Shown here: positions 38,950 through 47,889 of the stretch, piece after piece
Layout: each line of letters opens with the position of its first letter
Numbering within the stretch: the stretch's first letter is position 1
NCBI GenBank assembly: GCA_023548195.1
Contig: JAJHZJ010000043.1
Span: 186,001-250,000, forward strand
Reading direction: 5' to 3'
Source: Bettongia penicillata ogilbyi
Lineage: Eukaryota > Chordata > Mammalia > Diprotodontia > Potoroidae
DNA: 64,000 bases
Notes under the pieces: generated by a model
The model's database searches: none
The model's input: only the letters and a program-made list of their open reading frames with translations
What the model was told of the DNA's origin: nothing
Made by a program: the position numbers and the translations under genes

Positions 38950-39528
38950 CATGTCCTTGGTGCACATCCTTGTCCTTTTAGGAGCAAGTCAACCTTCTTT
39001 CTTTAATGTTCAATGATTTGTGAGGGCCTCATTTCATCCCAGCACTGAACCTAAACCTAGCTGTTGCTAAGCATGTCCCTAACAAGAGGAGGGGACCAGA
39101 TCCTGAATACCTTTGAAAACAAGGACTCCAGAAGAGTGCAGGGAATCACTGGAAAGGATGCAAGGACCAAAGTCAGACCTCTTGGCCCAGGTCTTTCCCT
39201 TATGACCTCTTTGCCCTCTCATCTCCTCCCTCTGTCCTCACTCAGAGTGGTCCTGGTGACCTGGATTCCTAACAGGCGGAACAATCCAACACCACCAAAG
39301 CTGTGGCCTCACATTTGGCATAGTCACTGATGTCCAGCTCGAAGTTGAGAGCAACCAGTTGTAGCTCTGATTTTTCTGTAATTTTCTGTATTTTATTTTG
39401 AATTTGTGAAATAAAATAATATTTTCCATAACAGAAGAAAAAGAGATTATCCATGAAACTGTAAATCTATTATGTACAACGTGGTATTCCTACTAAATTA
39501 TTATATAAGAAAGTTGCCATGTAATTTT
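38950..39528. other. Unassigned stretch
   Basis: Lies between the tRNA-RTE SINE and the L1 3' fragment. Only overlapping short frames (up to 88 codons) are open, with no recognised motif or repeat. Confidence 0.45.
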
Positions 39529-39529
39529 T

Positions 39530-40055
39530 TCTCCTTTTTATTCTTCCCCTCCCACAGTCCTAGAGATGGATACCATTAGACACAAGTGTGTGTGCGTGTG
39601 TGAGTGCATGTAAAATCACTCTTTGGATGCTTCTATTTATTCATTCTTTCTCTGGATGCATACAGCTTCTTCCTTCACGGATCCTTTGTAGTTCATCTGG
39701 GTGCTTACACCAATCAAAATGACTTAGTCACTCTGTTCTTAAAACAGTATTGCTGAGACTGCATGTGACAGTCTCTAGGTTCTGCTCATTTTGCCTTTCA
39801 TTATTTCCTGCCAGTCTTTCCGTGTTTTCATCATGTCTTACAGCGCAGTAGTATTTTATAATAACCATGTAACACAACTTGTTCATCATGCCCCAATTGA
39901 TGGGCATCCCCATGATTTCCAGTTTGTTGCCTCCACAGAGAGAGCAGCTATAAATATTATAGACCAATGTAGATTCTTTTCCTTTTCCCCCAATCATCTT
40001 TGCAAATAGGTCTAGTAGTAGTGTTGCTGGGTCAAAGGTTACAGGCAGTTTCATA
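39530..40055 (-). mobile_element. L1 3' fragment
   Basis: On the minus strand the frame around 40054-39728 reads FDPATLLLDLFAK and EIMGMPINW, matching the end of L1 ORF2, then YYCAVRHDEN and 3' untranslated sequence. It is old, with several differences from the other copies. Confidence 0.8.
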
Positions 40056-40059
40056 AATC

Positions 40060-41018
40060 TTATCTATGAATTAATTGGTTAGTGGTTACTGTCACGCACA
40101 TATATGTATTCATAGGTATGGATGTATGTATACATGCACTCTTAGGCACAAAAAGTGCTGAAAGGTACCTACACACAGTTGTATTTCCCTCATCATTCTG
40201 ATATAACCTAGATCGGGACATCTTAAATTTTTTGTGTCATCTGGTGAAGCTTTTACTAAAAGCTTTACAAAAAGACGTTTATTAAATGTCTTCTCAGAAC
40301 ACTAGTGTGGTTTTTGAAAATTTAATAGTCAAAGGAATGATGACTTTTCAATTAGAATTTAGGCAATATAAAGATGTTTTCTTTCCCCATCCAAGTTCAC
40401 AGACCACCTGAAAACTCTCATCAGATTGCACAGGGGTCAGTATATGCAGTTTATCTGATACAGATAAATATATCATCTACTTGGAAGCTGAAGGCCCCTT
40501 CTCACTGGAACCTTCCCTGGGTATCCTGGACTAGCTTCTCTAACACCTATGGCTGAGCTAGCCTGGGCTTCAGAAGCTGCACCTAAACATTATCAGGCAG
40601 GTTTTACTTTCTTAGAAAAATCCTAGAGATCAGAGGAATGGATTTGGGGATTGGAGCCAGGCAGGTGGTATCCCAAGCAGCTGGACTCGAGGGCCTCGAG
40701 GCCCCTTCAGACTCACATTTACGAGCCTGGGAAGTTCCCAAGCTCACCATGAAGTCTGGAGGCTTCAGGGGCTGGTTTGTCAGAGGATGGCACACATCCC
40801 CTTTCACACTCATCATTTCTAAAGGGAGGATACTCTAATTCGAAATCCTGTAATAATATGCATATCCACCAGGTGGCAGGAGGGTCTGTGCTTAGGAGAT
40901 AAATGACTGACTTCACACTGGAATTCCTAGGGCTCTTTAGGATGAAAATTATTGTTTCAGAGTATGATGATGGCTGAACGTCTGGAATCGGCAGAATCAG
41001 GAATAAGCGCTTGAAAGT
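40060..41018. other. Unassigned stretch
   Basis: Downstream of the class I gene, between an L1 fragment and a MIR. Nothing was recognised. Confidence 0.45.
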
Positions 41019-41019
41019 T

Positions 41020-41252
41020 ATAATAATGACAGCGCTCATTTCTATCATAAGCCTTGATAAGCCCTTTGTATTTATGATCTCAGTTGATGTCACCCCTACC
41101 CTGGGAGGAGGGGCTGTCATGACCCCCCAACACCCCTATTCCTGAGGTGAGAGGTTAAGTGACGTGCTCAGGGTCACAAAACTATTAAGTGTCTGAGATG
41201 GGATTTGAACTCAGGTCTTCTTGCCTGTAAGTCAGAGGCTCCCCTGAGCCAC
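41020..41252 (-). repeat. MIR-like SINE
   Basis: TAATAATGACAGC, AGGTTAAGTGACGTGCTCAGG and TTTGAACTCAGGTC on the plus strand are a reversed MIR, about 470 bp past the class I poly-A signal. Confidence 0.75.
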
Positions 41253-41722
41253 CTTGAAATTTAGACCCATTTTCTGCTGCAAATGAGGAAAGGGAGCCCC
41301 CATGGAAGATGTGTCCTCTCTTCTCACAACACTTCCTGTCCCCAGGACGAAAATACTACTTTTGTATCTCTGATGAAAATGACAAAACAGAGAGAACTGG
41401 ACCTCTGTGAAGGTCAGTGCTGAGGGGCAGCCTATGGGTGGGCAGCCCATGGGTTAGTGACCCAGGAGCCTGTCTGGGCACGGCTCCACGCCCAGGAGGA
41501 GTGTGAAGCCTGGGCTCTATCTGAAGCCCCAAAACAAGTCCCAGTAGACCATGCGCCCCAGAGGAGTGCAAATCAAAGACAAACATTTGTCCCCTCACCA
41601 TGAACTGTTTCCAAAGTGTCCCCGGCCACCCCCAGTTACTTCCCCTCTGGGCCCAGACCCCACCTACACTCACAGACTCAGCAGAGCAAATAAAATTCTT
41701 CTCAGGCATGTCCAAACTTTCA

Positions 41723-41728
41723 TTTATT
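41723..41728 (-). terminator. Polyadenylation signal of the class I gene
   Basis: AATAAA on the minus strand lies about 334 bases after the stop codon, which fits a typical class I 3' untranslated region. It is the first canonical signal found downstream of the stop. Confidence 0.75.
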
Positions 41729-42061
41729 TCCCCCATCCCACGGGAAGCTCAGCTGAGATTGTGGAGAAAAGCTACAGACTACAGAGCAGTGATTCATCAG
41801 GCTGTTTTAGCGGTCACACAGAGACCCCAAAGGTCAGGGCAGCCTCAGATGTGAAGGAGGCTCATTCCCAAAGCATAGAGACAGGAGGGAGGAGGGAGGG
41901 AGGCCTTAGAGAGCAGGGTGAGGGCTCCCATGAGGCTGCCTGGGCTTGGGCCAGTAGAGTCCAGGGAGAATTACAGGGGTCAGTGCAGGTGAGAGAGACC
42001 AGGGGACAATGTGGGGACTGCAGGCTGGTTTTCTGTCTCAGGTCCATGCCAGGAAATTCTC

Positions 42062-42066
42062 TCAAG
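42062..42066 (-). CDS. Class I exon 8, last codon and stop
   Basis: A strong pyrimidine tract (TCTGTCTTTCCTTCTTCAG) precedes CTTGA. Joined to exon 7 this gives Ala then TGA, so the protein ends SLTAKA. The 3' untranslated region follows directly. An alternative acceptor cannot be excluded, but this one is in phase and has the best tract. Confidence 0.75.
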
Positions 42067-45000
42067 CTGAAGAAGGAAAGACAGATTCAGCGGGATCCTC
42101 CAAGTGCCCTCTGGCTTCCAGCCTGTCATCATTCTGATGGTGGCCTCACCACCCAGCCCAGCCTCAGCCCAACCTCCCACAGATCCTCCTTCTCTTTGCT
42201 CAGCCCCTCCCTCCTTCCAGGCCCCCAGAGTCTCACCTTTGGCTGTGAGAGAGACATCTGACCCCTGTGCACTGTCATTGCCTGGAGACAAAGGAGGGAA
42301 ACAACCCAGTGAGGGACATACATTCCAGAACCCCGGTATGAGAAGGGAAGGGGACATCAAGGGAAGGCTATTGGGCTAAGCCCCTCCTCTGCCTCCTCAT
42401 TGCTCAGGTCCCAGAGACACCATGGCCCCTTCTTTCTACTGTCCATGTCTACCCTTCACTTACCTGCAGCTGGAACATAATCACCTCCTTTTCCACCTGG
42501 AAAAGAAAACAAATTTCCAGTGAAAAATCCAGGAGAGGTCTCAGAAATTTCAAGATTTGTCTTGGAGACACAAGAAGAAATAACTAGGACTGCACCCCAT
42601 GCCCCACACACCTCTAGACTCTAGATTCAAGAGGAAGAGAGAAAAGGCCCCCAAATGGGCCCTTCTCCCCCTCCAGGCCTGTCTCCTGGGGTTCCCAGAG
42701 CTGGGGTACAGTCCCCAGCCAGGGAGACACCCAGGCCCTTGGGCAGAGATCCCCATGTTCATCTCTGAGCTGAGTCTGAAGCAGATTCCCCACTCAGCCA
42801 GCCTGTGACACCCCTGCCAGGCATCCTCCAGAGAAATGGCTTCTAGTTGAGGATTTATTCATCTACACACTTAGGGCCCATCTGACCATCCCTTAGAAAG
42901 GGGAGGTCTTGAGGACAGAGAGACAAGCTGCCGGGTCAGGGCAGGCCCGGATGTCCATGGGGCCTGATCCATAAGGACCCCTCTCCCAGGCTAGCCTACC
43001 TGAATGCTTCCTTCTCCAGATCTGGACTCCAACAATGACTGCAATGAGGAGGAGGACAGCAGCAACGACCCCCACAATATACCAGGTGGATGAGGACTGT
43101 GGCTCTGAAATGGAAAAGGGAAGTGAGAGGGGCTGACCTCTGTCTGGCCTACCTCACTAACCCCTCCCCCACCTTCTCCCAGTAACCCCCCTTCCTCAGG
43201 TCCTGTGGGGGGGGGTGGCCTTTTCCCAGCCCCTCCTCACTGGCCTTACCCCACTTCAGAGTGAGGGGCTTAGACAGCCCCTCGTGCTGAACTCGGCAGG
43301 TGTATCTGCCTTCCTGGCCCGAGGTCACATCCACAGCTGCCCACTTCTGGAAGGTGCCATCTCCTGCAGGCCTGGTCTCAATGAACTCCGTGTCCTGGGG
43401 CTGTTCCTCCCCATCCCTCAGCCAAGTCAGGGAGATCTCCTTAGGGTAAAAGTCCTGGGCCCGGCACCTCAGGGTCACCTCCCCATGGGGGGCAGCGTGG
43501 TGGGTCACTCTGGCAGAGGGTGGGTCTGGAGGCAAAGGTCAGAGGCATCACCAGGCTCCCTTTCCCCCTTCCCCTCCAAGGGCATATGAACAGCAGGAAC
43601 ACCCCACAATCCGAACCATGGGGTACAAGGGTTCCTGGGGTTGGGGGACACAGGGCTGGGGCTGAGGAGTGACTAAGAAGGATGGGTTGAGGCCCTGAGT
43701 GCCGAGCACACTTGGGTGGGTCTGCAGCCAAAGGGCAGGGGCATTTCCAGGCTCCCCTTCCCCCCTCCCCTCCAGGGGCACAAGGACTGGGGGGGGCGGG
43801 GCACACCCTACAATTCGCAATGGAGTACAAGGGTTCCTGGGGGTCAGGCCCGGGGCTGAGGAGGGGTGGAGAAGGGCCACCCGGGGGCCTTGAGTGCCGC
43901 GCACACTGGGGCGGGGCCGGCGGTACCTGTCCTCATCAGCGTGTCCTTCCCCATCTCCAGGTACTTCTTCACCCACAGCACGCACGTCTCCTCCAGGTAG
44001 GCTTTCTGTCTCTCCGCTTCGCTCCCCGCCTCCCACTTGCGCTTGGTGTTCACGGCGGGGGGCACGGCCGCCGTCCACGTGAGGGTCTCGGTGTCCAGGG
44101 CCAGGTAGTCCCGCCCGTCGTAGGCGTGTTGGTCAAACCCGCGCCGGAAGGTGAGGTCGGGGGACACCTCGCAGCCGAACATGCGCTGGAAGGTGTGGAC
44201 GCCTGCCCGGCCCGCCCGGTCAGTGAGGCCGGACTCCGGCTGACCCCGCCCCGCCCCCGACACCCCGGGGGCTCCCCCCATCCCCAGGGGGGCCTCGGGC
44301 GGACCCCGCCCCGCCCCCGACACCCCGGGGCTCCCCCCCATCCCCCCTCCATCCCCAGGGGGCCTCGGGCGGACCCCGACCCCGCCCCGCCCCCGACACC
44401 CCGGGGCTCCCCCCCATCCCCAGGGGGCCTCGGGCGGACCCCGCCCCCGCCCCGCCCCGTCACGCACCGCCCGCGCTCTGGTTGAAGTAGCCGCGCAGGG
44501 TCTCCAGGCCCTCTCGGTAAATCTGTGTCTCCGCCCTGGAGATCCCCGTCTGCTGCTCCCAGTACCCCGGCTCCTCCTGCTCCACCCCCTCCATCCACGC
44601 CGCCCGCGGCTCCATCCTCTGACCCGGGGAGTCTGAGTCGAAGCGCACGAACTGCTGATCGTCCAGGTAGCCCACGGAGAGGAACCGCGGCTCCCCGAGC
44701 CCGGGCCGGGTCAGGGCGGTGTCGAAATACCTCATGGAGTGAGAGCCTGGGACGTGGGGACGGGGCTGGGTCAGGGCGGGGGTCCTGGGGTGACCCTGCG
44801 CCCCGCTCCGCCAGAGAGCGACCCTCCCGACCCCGCCCCGCCCGGGAGCGACCCCCGACCCCGTCCGGGCAGTGACCCCCTGACCCCGCCACGTCCGGGC
44901 AGTGACCCCTGACCCCGTGCCTCCAGCCTGCTATCCGGAGATGCCCCCCCGGATCCCCGCCCCTTACCCTCCCCTCCCCCCATGCACACCGCGCCGTGCC

Positions 45001-45607
45001 CGACAACAACCCAGGCGAGTCCGAGCCCCTGCTCCCGGACTCTGCCTCCCTCTCCCCGCCCCCCCCTCCGGTCCGGGTCCGGGGTCTCCCACACTGCTCA
45101 CCCCCGGCCCCCCACCTCGCGTCCTCACCTGCCCCTCCCCCCATCCTCCGGGATGCTCTATAACAACGCTGCCCCTGGTTCGCCCTTGGGGAGCTCCAGG
45201 GGGGGTATCGGGGGACCCCGGACAGCTCTGCTCCCTAACGCCCCCAGGACTGTGGCCCCCATTCTCCCTCCCCATGACCTCCCACCCCATACCAATCCAC
45301 TCGCCCCCCCAAACTAAAGGACCCACACGAAGACCGCCCCCCCAAATCCCCGCTCAGGAGCGGAGGGCTCCTGCTCCAGGTTTATTCCCGGCTTCTCCCT
45401 CTCAGCCCCGCCCGGACCGCCCCGACAAGAAGGAGCCGGGTCCGAGGAAACGCTGTCTGGGCTGGGGTCCGAGGAGCTTCGTGGAGGGAACCCCATCCCG
45501 GCCCTAGGGCTACCCCTGGGTGCCGCGGCAAGTGTCTCCTTACCCGCCCAGGTCTCCTGCAGGACCATGGTCCCCAACAGAAGGAGAGCGCACAGAGAGC
45601 GCTCCAT
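42062..45607 (-). CDS. MHC class I heavy chain, complete 8-exon gene
   Basis: This gene encodes an MHC class I alpha chain, which pairs with beta-2-microglobulin and presents peptides at the cell surface to CD8 T cells. Coding exons, high to low: 45607-45544, 44746-44468, 44202-43927, 43525-43250, 43104-43000, 42496-42464, 42281-42237, 42066-42062. All introns are GT-AG and phase 1, and the sum is 1083 nt (360 residues plus stop). Residues 1-21 are the signal peptide, 22-114 alpha 1, 115-206 alpha 2, 207-298 alpha 3, 299-333 connecting peptide and membrane segment, 334-360 tail. Equivalents of HLA Y7, Y59, Y84, T143, K146, W147, Y159 and Y171 are all present, as are the alpha-2 and alpha-3 cysteine pairs and the NQS glycosylation site. 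The full peptide-anchoring set suggests a classical or classical-like molecule. No stop or frameshift is seen. Which named marsupial locus it is cannot be decided here, so no symbol is given. Expression is inferred. Confidence 0.95.
42237..42281 (-). CDS. Class I exon 7, cytoplasmic tail
   Basis: The exon is 45 nt and encodes [15 protein letters not shown], closely matching the HLA tail [13 protein letters not shown], including the serine phospho-acceptor context. The acceptor is TTTGTCTCCAG and the donor GTGAGA. Confidence 0.9.
42464..42496 (-). CDS. Class I exon 6, cytoplasmic tail
   Basis: The exon is 33 nt, equal in size to HLA exon 6. It encodes [11 protein letters not shown] with the boundary base, and the tail tyrosine position of HLA (GGKGGSYSQAA) is kept. 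The acceptor is CTTTTCCAG and the donor GTAAGT. Confidence 0.88.
43000..43104 (-). CDS. Class I exon 5, connecting peptide and transmembrane segment
   Basis: The exon is 105 nt. It encodes EPQSSSTW, then about 23 hydrophobic residues (from [12 protein letters not shown] to IVGVQIW), then the basic stop-transfer RRKH. This is the single membrane span of a type I protein. The donor GTAGG follows. Confidence 0.93.
43250..43525 (-). CDS. Class I exon 4, alpha-3 Ig-like domain
   Basis: The exon is 276 nt and encodes a C1-set immunoglobulin domain with cysteines in [11 protein letters not shown] and [10 protein letters not shown]. The loop EEQPQDTEF corresponds to the HLA CD8-contact loop and keeps Gln226 and Asp227 equivalents. 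The acceptor is TTTGCCTCCAG. A near-copy of this acceptor lies 196 bp upstream in intron 3. Confidence 0.95.
43521..43912 (-). repeat. Tandem 196-bp duplication forming intron 3
   Basis: Two copies run in tandem, 43521-43716 and 43717-43912, and make up nearly all of the 401-base intron 3. Both carry matching blocks, for example the CTCCCCTTCC-rich tract, ACAAGGGTTCCTGGGG, and GAGTGCCG followed by GCACAC. The unit includes the exon 4 acceptor and its first eight bases (ACCCACCC), so a second acceptor-like site lies at 43721-43723. Confidence 0.85.
43927..44202 (-). CDS. Class I exon 3, alpha-2 domain
   Basis: The exon is 276 nt, the same as human class I exon 3. It starts [13 protein letters not shown] and holds NTKRKWEA (T143, K146, W147 equivalents) and [16 protein letters not shown] (Y159, C164, W167, Y171 equivalents). 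The cysteine pair for the alpha-2 disulfide is complete. The donor is GTACCG. Confidence 0.94.
44242..44436. repeat. GC-rich minisatellite in intron 2
   Basis: Three tandem units of 60, 70 and 65 bp start at 44242, 44302 and 44372. Each contains GACACCCCGGGG, CCCCATCCCC and GGGGCCTCGGGCGGACCCCG. Length differences come from C-tract changes and a short CATCCCCCCT insert in unit 2. Confidence 0.85.
44468..44746 (-). CDS. Class I exon 2, alpha-1 domain
   Basis: The exon is 279 nt (93 residues) against 270 nt in HLA class I. It begins GSHSMRYF and ends near GYFNQSAG. The three extra residues are Gly-Val-Glu in the segment [13 protein letters not shown]. Anchor tyrosines 7, 59 and 84 (HLA numbering) and the N-linked site NQS are present. 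The acceptor is CCCAG and the donor GTGCGT. Confidence 0.93.
44811..44922. repeat. Short tandem repeats in intron 1
   Basis: About four imperfect units of roughly 25-30 bp carry GAGCGACCC or CAGTGACCCC followed by GACCCCGYC. They lie in the unusually long (797 bp) intron 1 of the class I gene. Confidence 0.6.
45544..45607 (-). CDS. Class I exon 1, signal peptide
   Basis: The exon encodes [21 protein letters not shown] plus one base of the next codon. It has a short charged start, a leucine-rich hydrophobic core and a small-residue cleavage region before the mature Gly-Ser-His-Ser. An in-frame upstream ATG exists at about 45652, but the ATG at 45607 lies about 50 bases downstream of the TATA box and gives a signal peptide of normal length, so it is chosen. 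The donor is GTAAGG. Confidence 0.93.
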
Positions 45608-45657
45608 GATGCGCAGGAACAGGAGCCCAACATCAGGGAGACCGGTCTGCACTCGGT

Positions 45658-45664
45658 TTATAAA
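45658..45664 (-). promoter_or_regulatory. TATA box of class I promoter
   Basis: On the minus strand the sequence reads CCCTTTATAAACC, 50-57 bases upstream of the ATG. This predicts a very short 5' untranslated region. Confidence 0.85.
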
Positions 45665-45682
45665 GGGCCGAATCCCTCACTT

Positions 45683-45692
45683 CTGATTGGCT
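45683..45692 (-). promoter_or_regulatory. CCAAT box of class I promoter
   Basis: AGCCAATCAG on the minus strand, about 20 bases upstream of the TATA box, in the usual position for a class I NF-Y type CCAAT box. Confidence 0.8.
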
Positions 45693-45706
45693 TCCCGGAG
45701 GCTCTG

Positions 45707-45740
45707 CCAACCAATAGTGGGTGGGAGACAACAAACGTCA
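45707..45740 (-). promoter_or_regulatory. X2-Y part of the SXY module
   Basis: Reading the minus strand, a CRE-like TGACGT (45735-45740, X2 or site alpha) is followed about 17 bases later by an inverted CCAAT, CTATTGGTTGG (45707-45717, Y box or enhancer B). In mammals this module recruits the RFX, CREB and NF-Y complex with NLRC5. The X1 and S boxes should lie just upstream, but I could not define them with confidence. Confidence 0.75.
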
Positions 45741-45781
45741 CTTGTGACTGGGCAGAAGGAGTCCACACAGGTTGGGAGACC

Positions 45782-45793
45782 AAAACTGAAACT
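45782..45793 (-). promoter_or_regulatory. Interferon-stimulated response element
   Basis: The minus strand reads AGTTTCAGTTTT, a good match to the ISRE core (AGTTTCNNTTTC). It sits directly downstream of the kappa-B site, as in classical class I promoters, and suggests interferon induction through IRF factors. Confidence 0.8.
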
Positions 45794-45801
45794 GACCCTG
45801 A

Positions 45802-45811
45802 GGAAATCCCC
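45802..45811 (-). promoter_or_regulatory. Enhancer A kappa-B site
   Basis: GGGGATTTCC on the minus strand is a consensus NF-kappa-B motif, 8 bases upstream of the ISRE. HLA promoters carry GGGGATTCCC at this place. Confidence 0.85.
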
Positions 45812-46244
45812 TGTTTGATAGACCTTGAATCGGTCTCTGTCATTCCCAGAACAGCCTCTGATTCTGTGGAGCAGCTGAGGCTCCCTCCCCACCATGATCA
45901 CCCCAGGAGCGCGCCGCTCTTGTGCTCCCAGCTTGAACCAGAGAGAAAGAAGGGTTGAGGTTAGAGTCCACCCTCCCCTCCAGCCCTCCTCAGTGCCACC
46001 CTTTCCCCTCCTTAGAAGTTGGGGAGAAAATATCCCCAGCCCAGATTGAGGGGATCTGAAGACTAAAGAAATCTTCAGGCTGACTTGAGACCAGGGGCTG
46101 CCCCCTCAGATTTAACGACGGCCATCCCAGGTGTGACTCAGGCAAGTCTTAAACCCTTCTCAGGCCCTATAAACAAACCAGGACCCAAGAACGCAGAAGA
46201 AATCAGAGTCCAGGAAATGGAACTGGGAATCCAAGTAGCAGAGG

Positions 46245-46475
46245 GGCAGGGATGTGGCCCAGTGGATAAAGCCAAGGGCCTGTAGTCAGGAAGAACTGAC
46301 TTCCAATCTAGGCCTCAGACATTAACTAGCTGTGTGAACCTGGCCAAGTCACTTAACCCTGTTTGCTTCAGTCTCCCCATCTGGAAAATGATCTGGAGAA
46401 GGAAAGGGCAAGCCACTCCAGTTTCTTTGATTAGAAAATCCCCAAAGGGGTCAAAATAAGTCAGACACAGCTCAG
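46245..46475 (+). repeat. MON1/WSINE1-like CORE-SINE
   Basis: GGCCCAGTGGATAAAGCC head, AAGTCACTTAACCCTG, then AAGCCACTCCAGTTTC and CCCCAAAGGGGTCA tail. Confidence 0.85.
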
Positions 46476-46479
46476 TGAC

Positions 46480-47885
46480 CAAAAGGAAAGATCTTAATTA
46501 TGAAAATGGAGAGGAGTGCCATTTCAGCCTAAGATTGGTCTAACTGCCTGAAATGTGAAGGTGTGAATGCCTGGTAACTTCTTTTTTCAGAACAATGAAC
46601 CTGGGTAGATATTTGGTAGGATTATCCCTTTTTCTTGTCTCATCTCCCCAGCTGGCAAACCTTGAAACTAAAGATTTCCCTGAGAGGATTTTTTCCCTGA
46701 AGAGGATCTTGGAAATAATCTCATATATTTTCCAGATTAGGAAACTGAAGGCCAACAGCGCACACTTACATAGCCTTGAACGCCCAGCTCTGCTTCCTTC
46801 ACTTTACCAAATGTAGTAGCCATAATATTGGCTGTAGTTCCAAGCCTCATCCTGGTTTCTAGAAAGTCCAGACATATCCGTTCTTACCATCTGTCAGCAA
46901 TTCTGTTGCCTCCTTTTTTGATTTGGGGCCAAAAGAATTGTGTCCTCTTATTTCAACACTCTGTTATTGTCATGCACAAAATTTACCCCTTCACAAGAGA
47001 TGGCAAGATTATTTTCCCATGACTTTCTCTTAGTGTGGCTTGGAGACCTGTTTTCAGGGCGTTTATAGTAGCCAGGACTTTAGAAACATTCAGCACTCAT
47101 CTATTGGCAATGACCTTTGGTTCACACTGGTGTCAGGTCTCTGTCTGTCTGGATATAAAGGACGTATTTTGGACGGATTTCATGTATCCTTTTATCCATG
47201 TGCTACTCAACAATTTTTTATATTTGATCTTATTTTATGAAACCTTTTAAATTTTATGTGGTTAGGATTATCTATTTTTTAAAATAATATCTTGGATTAA
47301 GAATGCCCCTTGACACAGTTGTAGAAGTTAAATGAATGGATTTTCTTCTGATTTTTTCAAATAAATATTTTTTCACTCATGAAAATCTCCACTTACCCTG
47401 CTCAGCCTTCTTAAATTGAGAGATAAAGGAAAACAAAACCTCTGTTATAAACTTGTATACTCAAGGGCAGCATTCCAGCATTGTTCATACGACCTGCCAG
47501 AAAACAAAAATGTATGTATGTAGGAATAAAATTATGTGCTCTGAATCTTTCGTCTCCATCAGGAAATGGGGTGCCTCTCTCATCCCTTGCCCTCTGCAGT
47601 CCCTCCTTTGATCCATTCAAATGAGATTGCTGTTCTGTTCAGATTCTTCCCCCAGCAGACTCTCCTCTGGTGCACAAACTTCTGCTTCATCTGGATTATG
47701 TGAGATCCTTGTCCCTCACCTCTTAAATTCTCTCTCCTTGATATGACTTTCAGGATAAGTTTTCTTTATGTTTTCTTCTGTTTTGCAGTCTTTTGTTTTC
47801 ATTTGGATCTTGCTCATTGTGTCGTGGAGTCATTGGGTAATGTTTGGTCCATTCTAGTTTTCCTTACATTTGTTGCTTGGACAAG
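46480..47885. other. Unassigned stretch upstream of class I
   Basis: AT-rich, with short frames only. A weak MIR-like piece (AGATTAGGAAACTGAAGGCC) lies near 46732. Confidence 0.45.
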
Positions 47886-47889
47886 ATTC

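Larger units (their letters stand above)
43700..45560. other. CpG-rich island over class I exons 1-3
   Basis: This stretch is far richer in G+C and CpG than the AT-rich surroundings. It covers exons 1 to 3 and introns 1 to 3. Open antisense frames here, up to 364 codons, follow from the base composition and are not genes. Confidence 0.75.

Noticed and set aside
41551..42261. 236-codon plus-strand open frame
   Set aside because: It lies antisense to the class I 3' untranslated region and tail exons, and has no family resemblance.
43717..43912. An extra alpha-3-like exon in intron 3
   Set aside because: Only the acceptor and eight bases of exon 4 were duplicated. No Ig-domain coding sequence is present.
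43712..44485. 257-codon plus-strand open frame antisense to class I
   Set aside because: Same composition effect. It is low-complexity Pro/Arg/Gly with no motif or promoter.
44050..45144. 364-codon open frame on the minus strand through exon 2 and introns 1-2
   Set aside because: It runs in the wrong frame across class I introns and minisatellites. Gly/Arg/Pro-rich content follows from the GC composition.
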